A DNA stretch of 7,484 nucleotides from Patescibacteria group bacterium (lineage in GTDB: Bacteria > Patescibacteriota > Patescibacteriia > XYB2-FULL-38-15), in assembly GCA_018818855.1 (NCBI GenBank), contig JAHIRI010000043.1:1-7484 (forward strand), written 5' to 3'. Below are positions 5,981 to 7,484 of this stretch, piece after piece (the first letter of the stretch is position 1; the number at the start of each line of letters is the position of its first letter). The notes beneath the pieces were generated by a model, which saw nothing but the letters and a program-made list of their open reading frames with translations, was not told the origin of the DNA and searched no databases. Both the position numbers and the translations under genes were made by a program.

Positions 5981-6004
5981 GGGGTGGGGTTTTATCCCCA
6001 CCCC
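5981..6004 (+). terminator. GC-rich hairpin after P5 (terminator-like or mRNA 3'-end structure)
   Basis: A nine-base perfect stem, GGGGTGGGG (5981-5989) and CCCCACCCC (5996-6004), encloses the loop TTTTAT. It begins nine bases after the P5 stop and is the strongest secondary structure I see in the window. The following bases (ATTCTCGATTATTC) are only moderately T-rich and lack a true U-tract. It may therefore be a partial terminator or a processing/stabilising element that raises P5 message over that of P6-P8. Confidence 0.6.
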
Positions 6005-6028
6005 ATTCTCGATTATTCACTTCTGATT

Positions 6029-6451
6029 ATGTTTTTAAAAATAGAAAAAGTAAAAATTTTTAAACTTATCTACATTGGGGCGATTCTCTTTATAATTTTT
6101 AGCGCAAACCTCGCCCTCGCCCAACCGGCTGATGATACAAGCGATACAAGCGGCGTCCGCGGAGGTCTTAATGAGGCGGCAAACATAGGCGGTGTTCCTC
6201 AAACCGGCGGCGAAGAAGCTATCCCAAATTTGATTGGTAATATTATCATGGGAGCGCTCGGTTCGGTTGGTATAATCTTTTTAATTTTAATGATTGTCGG
6301 CGGAGTAATGTGGATGACTGCTTCTGGCAACGAGGAGCGCGTAACCAAAGCAAAAAGCTTAATTACAAACGCCGTGATTGGCATGGTCATTGTTTTTTCA
6401 GCTTACGCCATTACTTATTTTGTGACAGAAACTTTACTTTCCACACGATGA
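6029..6451 (+). CDS. P6: VirB2-like pilin without Cys domain
   Basis: The protein is 140 residues from ATG 6029. The signal peptide is long with a basic start (MFLKIEKVKIFK) and a cleavage site near ANLALA then Q (residue 31/32). A 35-residue polar, Gly/Asp/Thr-rich exported segment leads to IPNLIGNIIMGALGSVG, the first helix, the turn GGVMWMTASGNEERVTKAKS (91-110), the second helix and the ending ITYFVTETLLSTR. There are no cysteines. GTG 5984 in the same frame is rejected because it lies inside the hairpin after P5 and would put a non-signal-like segment before the signal peptide. The TGA stop overlaps the P7 ATG (ATGA at 6448-6451), so translation of P7 is probably coupled. Confidence 0.83.
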   Translation: MFLKIEKVKIFKLIYIGAILFIIFSANLALAQPADDTSDTSGVRGGLNEAANIGGVPQTGGEEAIPNLIGNIIMGALGSVGIIFLILMIVGGVMWMTASGNEERVTKAKSLITNAVIGMVIVFSAYAITYFVTETLLSTR

Positions 6452-6939
6452 AGAATTTTAAAAAAATCTTAATTGTTTTTGTTTTACTGCTTGTTGGATT
6501 TTTTATTTTTTACGAAGCAGCTTCTGCTTCAATCTTTGGCGGACTTGATACAGCGGGCGAAGCGGCAGGATTTTCCGAAGACACAAATATCTATTCCCGG
6601 ATTAGTATGATTATCTCCGTCGCGCTTGGCTTTGTCGGCGTTGTTTTTTTGGGCCTTACGCTTTATGGCGGATTTATCTGGATGATAGCTCGCGGCAATG
6701 AACAAGAAATTGAAAAAGCAAAAAAATTGATTGAGGCGGCAGTAATTGGACTTGCAATTGTTTTTGCCGCTTATGCTATTACTTATTTTGTGACCGAGCG
6801 GATTCTTTCTACTACTAGTGGCGGTGGAGGGGGGTTTACTTGTGCTGAGGGTGAAGTTTCATGTTCTTGCTCGGGGGATTCCTACCCCGAATCCCTTTGC
6901 GCTCCGCGTACCGAAGATTGTGTTTGCACTCCTCTTTAA
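6448..6939 (+). CDS. P7: VirB2-like pilin with pentaglycine linker and 6-Cys C-terminal tail
   Basis: The protein is 163 residues from ATG 6448. This start is chosen because it begins a good signal peptide (MKNFKKILIVFVLLLVG..., cleavage near ASA at 27/28) and overlaps the P6 stop by four bases; the frame is open upstream to ATG 6310, but that part is out of frame with P6 coding. The core at 50-121 has IISVALGFVG, the turn YGGFIWMIARGNEQEIEKAK, and ITYFVTERILST. It continues with SGGGGG (124-129) and a 34-residue tail with six cysteines (132, 139, 141, 151, 158, 160), pattern C-x6-C-x-C-x9-C-x6-C-x-C. This looks like two similar C-x6-C-x-C halves. The tail would be exported and disulfide-bonded; no function can be named. 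Confidence 0.83.
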   Translation: MKNFKKILIVFVLLLVGFFIFYEAASASIFGGLDTAGEAAGFSEDTNIYSRISMIISVALGFVGVVFLGLTLYGGFIWMIARGNEQEIEKAKKLIEAAVIGLAIVFAAYAITYFVTERILSTTSGGGGGFTCAEGEVSCSCSGDSYPESLCAPRTEDCVCTPL

Positions 6940-6963
6940 ATTAAATTTTCAAAAATAATTACT

Positions 6964-7419
6964 ATGAAATCTTTTAAAAACCTTTTTATTATCTGCTGTA
7001 CAGTCTTGGCGCTTGCCACCCTAGCTATGCCCCTTATTACCTCTGCCGTTACTGCGCCTGGTGATACTTTAAATAAATTAAAAGAAGTCGGAGGTGAAGC
7101 TTATGGCACCGGAACTGAGGCACCAAGAAGCGTTACGGAAATCGTTGGTGGAATAATTAAAACTGGCCTTAGTATTCTAGGAATTGTTGCCGCGATTTTA
7201 ATAATTTACGCCGGTTATCTTTGGATGACAGGCCGCGGCAAAGAAGAACGCATCAACAAGGCCAAAGAAACCCTGGAAGCGGCAATTATTGGTTTAATTA
7301 TTATTATGGCCGCTTATGCCATTACTTACTTTGTGGTAGACAGGATACTTACTGCTTCCGGCTCGCCTTCCTCTTCCGCTCCACCTTGCACACCTGTACC
7401 ACCCGCCACAACATGTTAA
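6964..7419 (+). CDS. P8: VirB2-like pilin with short Pro-rich Cys-X8-Cys tail
   Basis: The protein is 151 residues. The signal peptide is 1-28 (PLITSA then V). A 30-residue exported segment leads to SVTEIVGGIIKTGLSILG (56-73), the first helix, the turn YAGYLWMTGRGKEERINKAK (82-101), the second helix and ITYFVVDRILTASG. The tail SPSSSAPPCTPVPPATTC has two cysteines, and the final residue is a cysteine, so a terminal disulfide loop is possible. The core groups with P5-P7 (KEERINKAK, AYAITYFV). The first G of the usual GG turn is A here (YAG). It starts 24 bases after the P7 stop with no clear Shine-Dalgarno. Confidence 0.83.
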   Translation: MKSFKNLFIICCTVLALATLAMPLITSAVTAPGDTLNKLKEVGGEAYGTGTEAPRSVTEIVGGIIKTGLSILGIVAAILIIYAGYLWMTGRGKEERINKAKETLEAAIIGLIIIMAAYAITYFVVDRILTASGSPSSSAPPCTPVPPATTC

Positions 7420-7467
7420 CCATCTCCTACCTTACTCACTGGGACCATAAAAAATTATTTAAAAACT

Positions 7468-7484
7468 ATGAAATTTACTTCTAA
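7468..7484 (+). CDS. Possible start of a further gene, cut by window end
   Basis: ATG at 7468 followed by AAA TTT ACT TCT is open to the last base and lies 48 bases after P8 on the same strand, a spacing like that of its neighbours. MKFTS would fit the beginning of another signal peptide. Too little is visible to say more. Confidence 0.3.

Noticed and set aside
5984..6028. GTG start for P6
   Set aside because: It is inside the strong hairpin after P5; ATG 6029 begins a normal signal peptide.
709..6390. Reverse-strand open frames
   Set aside because: All lie opposite well-supported genes, lack family features and are explained as shadows.
6310..6447. Upstream ATG for P7
   Set aside because: This part is the P6 core read in another frame; ATG 6448 gives a signal peptide and an ATGA overlap.
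2570..7419. Type IV (PilA-like) pilins or phage holins
   Set aside because: No class III signal (G then F-T-L-I-E) and a second helix is always present, against PilA; cleavable signal peptides and long exported domains argue against holins.

Overview
The window most likely comes from a Candidate Phyla Radiation (Patescibacteria, Parcubacteria-like) genome. The reasons are moderate to low GC, short intergenic gaps, mostly weak or absent Shine-Dalgarno sites, a CPR-like GalU variant, an S23-type four-helix-bundle gene, and above all a run of small two-helix pilins of the type IV secretion (VirB2/TrbC, 'T4SS_pilin') kind that is common in that group. TGA is used as an ordinary stop (end of the gene at 6029), so the recoded TGA=Gly lineages are unlikely. 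The taxonomic call is an inference from gene content; no rRNA or marker gene is present.

Layout: (1) 1-612 is the C-terminal part of a UTP-glucose-1-phosphate uridylyltransferase (galU), cut by the window edge. (2) 612-693 is an intergenic pair of opposed heptamer arrays that can form a hairpin. (3) 703-2091 is an exported family 1 solute-binding protein without its permeases. (4) 2137-2493 is an S23-like four-helix-bundle protein, bracketed by two AT-rich short-repeat arrays in inverted orientation (about 2091-2129 and 2529-2565). (5) 2570-7419 is an array of eight consecutive same-strand genes, called P1 to P8 here. Each has a signal peptide and one VirB2-like core: two hydrophobic helices separated by a short polar, basic loop. 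A ninth gene may start at 7468. No stretch above 300 bases lacks a gene.

The pilin array is the interesting part. The core is conserved while the exported appendages differ: P1 carries a C-terminal Cys-rich domain, P2 an N-terminal helical domain, P3 a short 4-Cys domain, P4 a large 20-Cys domain, P5 and P6 carry almost nothing, P7 a 6-Cys tail on a pentaglycine linker, and P8 a short Cys-X8-Cys tail. Outside the signal peptides every protein has an even number of cysteines. P5 alone has a near-perfect Shine-Dalgarno, a possible promoter of its own and a strong hairpin downstream, so it looks like the major subunit and the others like minor, decorated subunits. Between P1 and P2 lies a short stretch, orphaned from any pilin core, that repeats the tail-coding part of P1. 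It is a relic or silent C-terminal cassette and suggests that tails are exchanged. P3 and P4 share a nearly identical core under unrelated N-terminal domains.

Working model (inference): the genes encode a heteropolymeric or decorated T4SS-type surface filament in which one cheap major pilin is mixed with disulfide-stabilised adhesin-like subunits, perhaps for attachment to a host or partner cell. No ATPase, VirB4, VirB6 or coupling protein is visible here, so assembly genes would have to lie outside the window.
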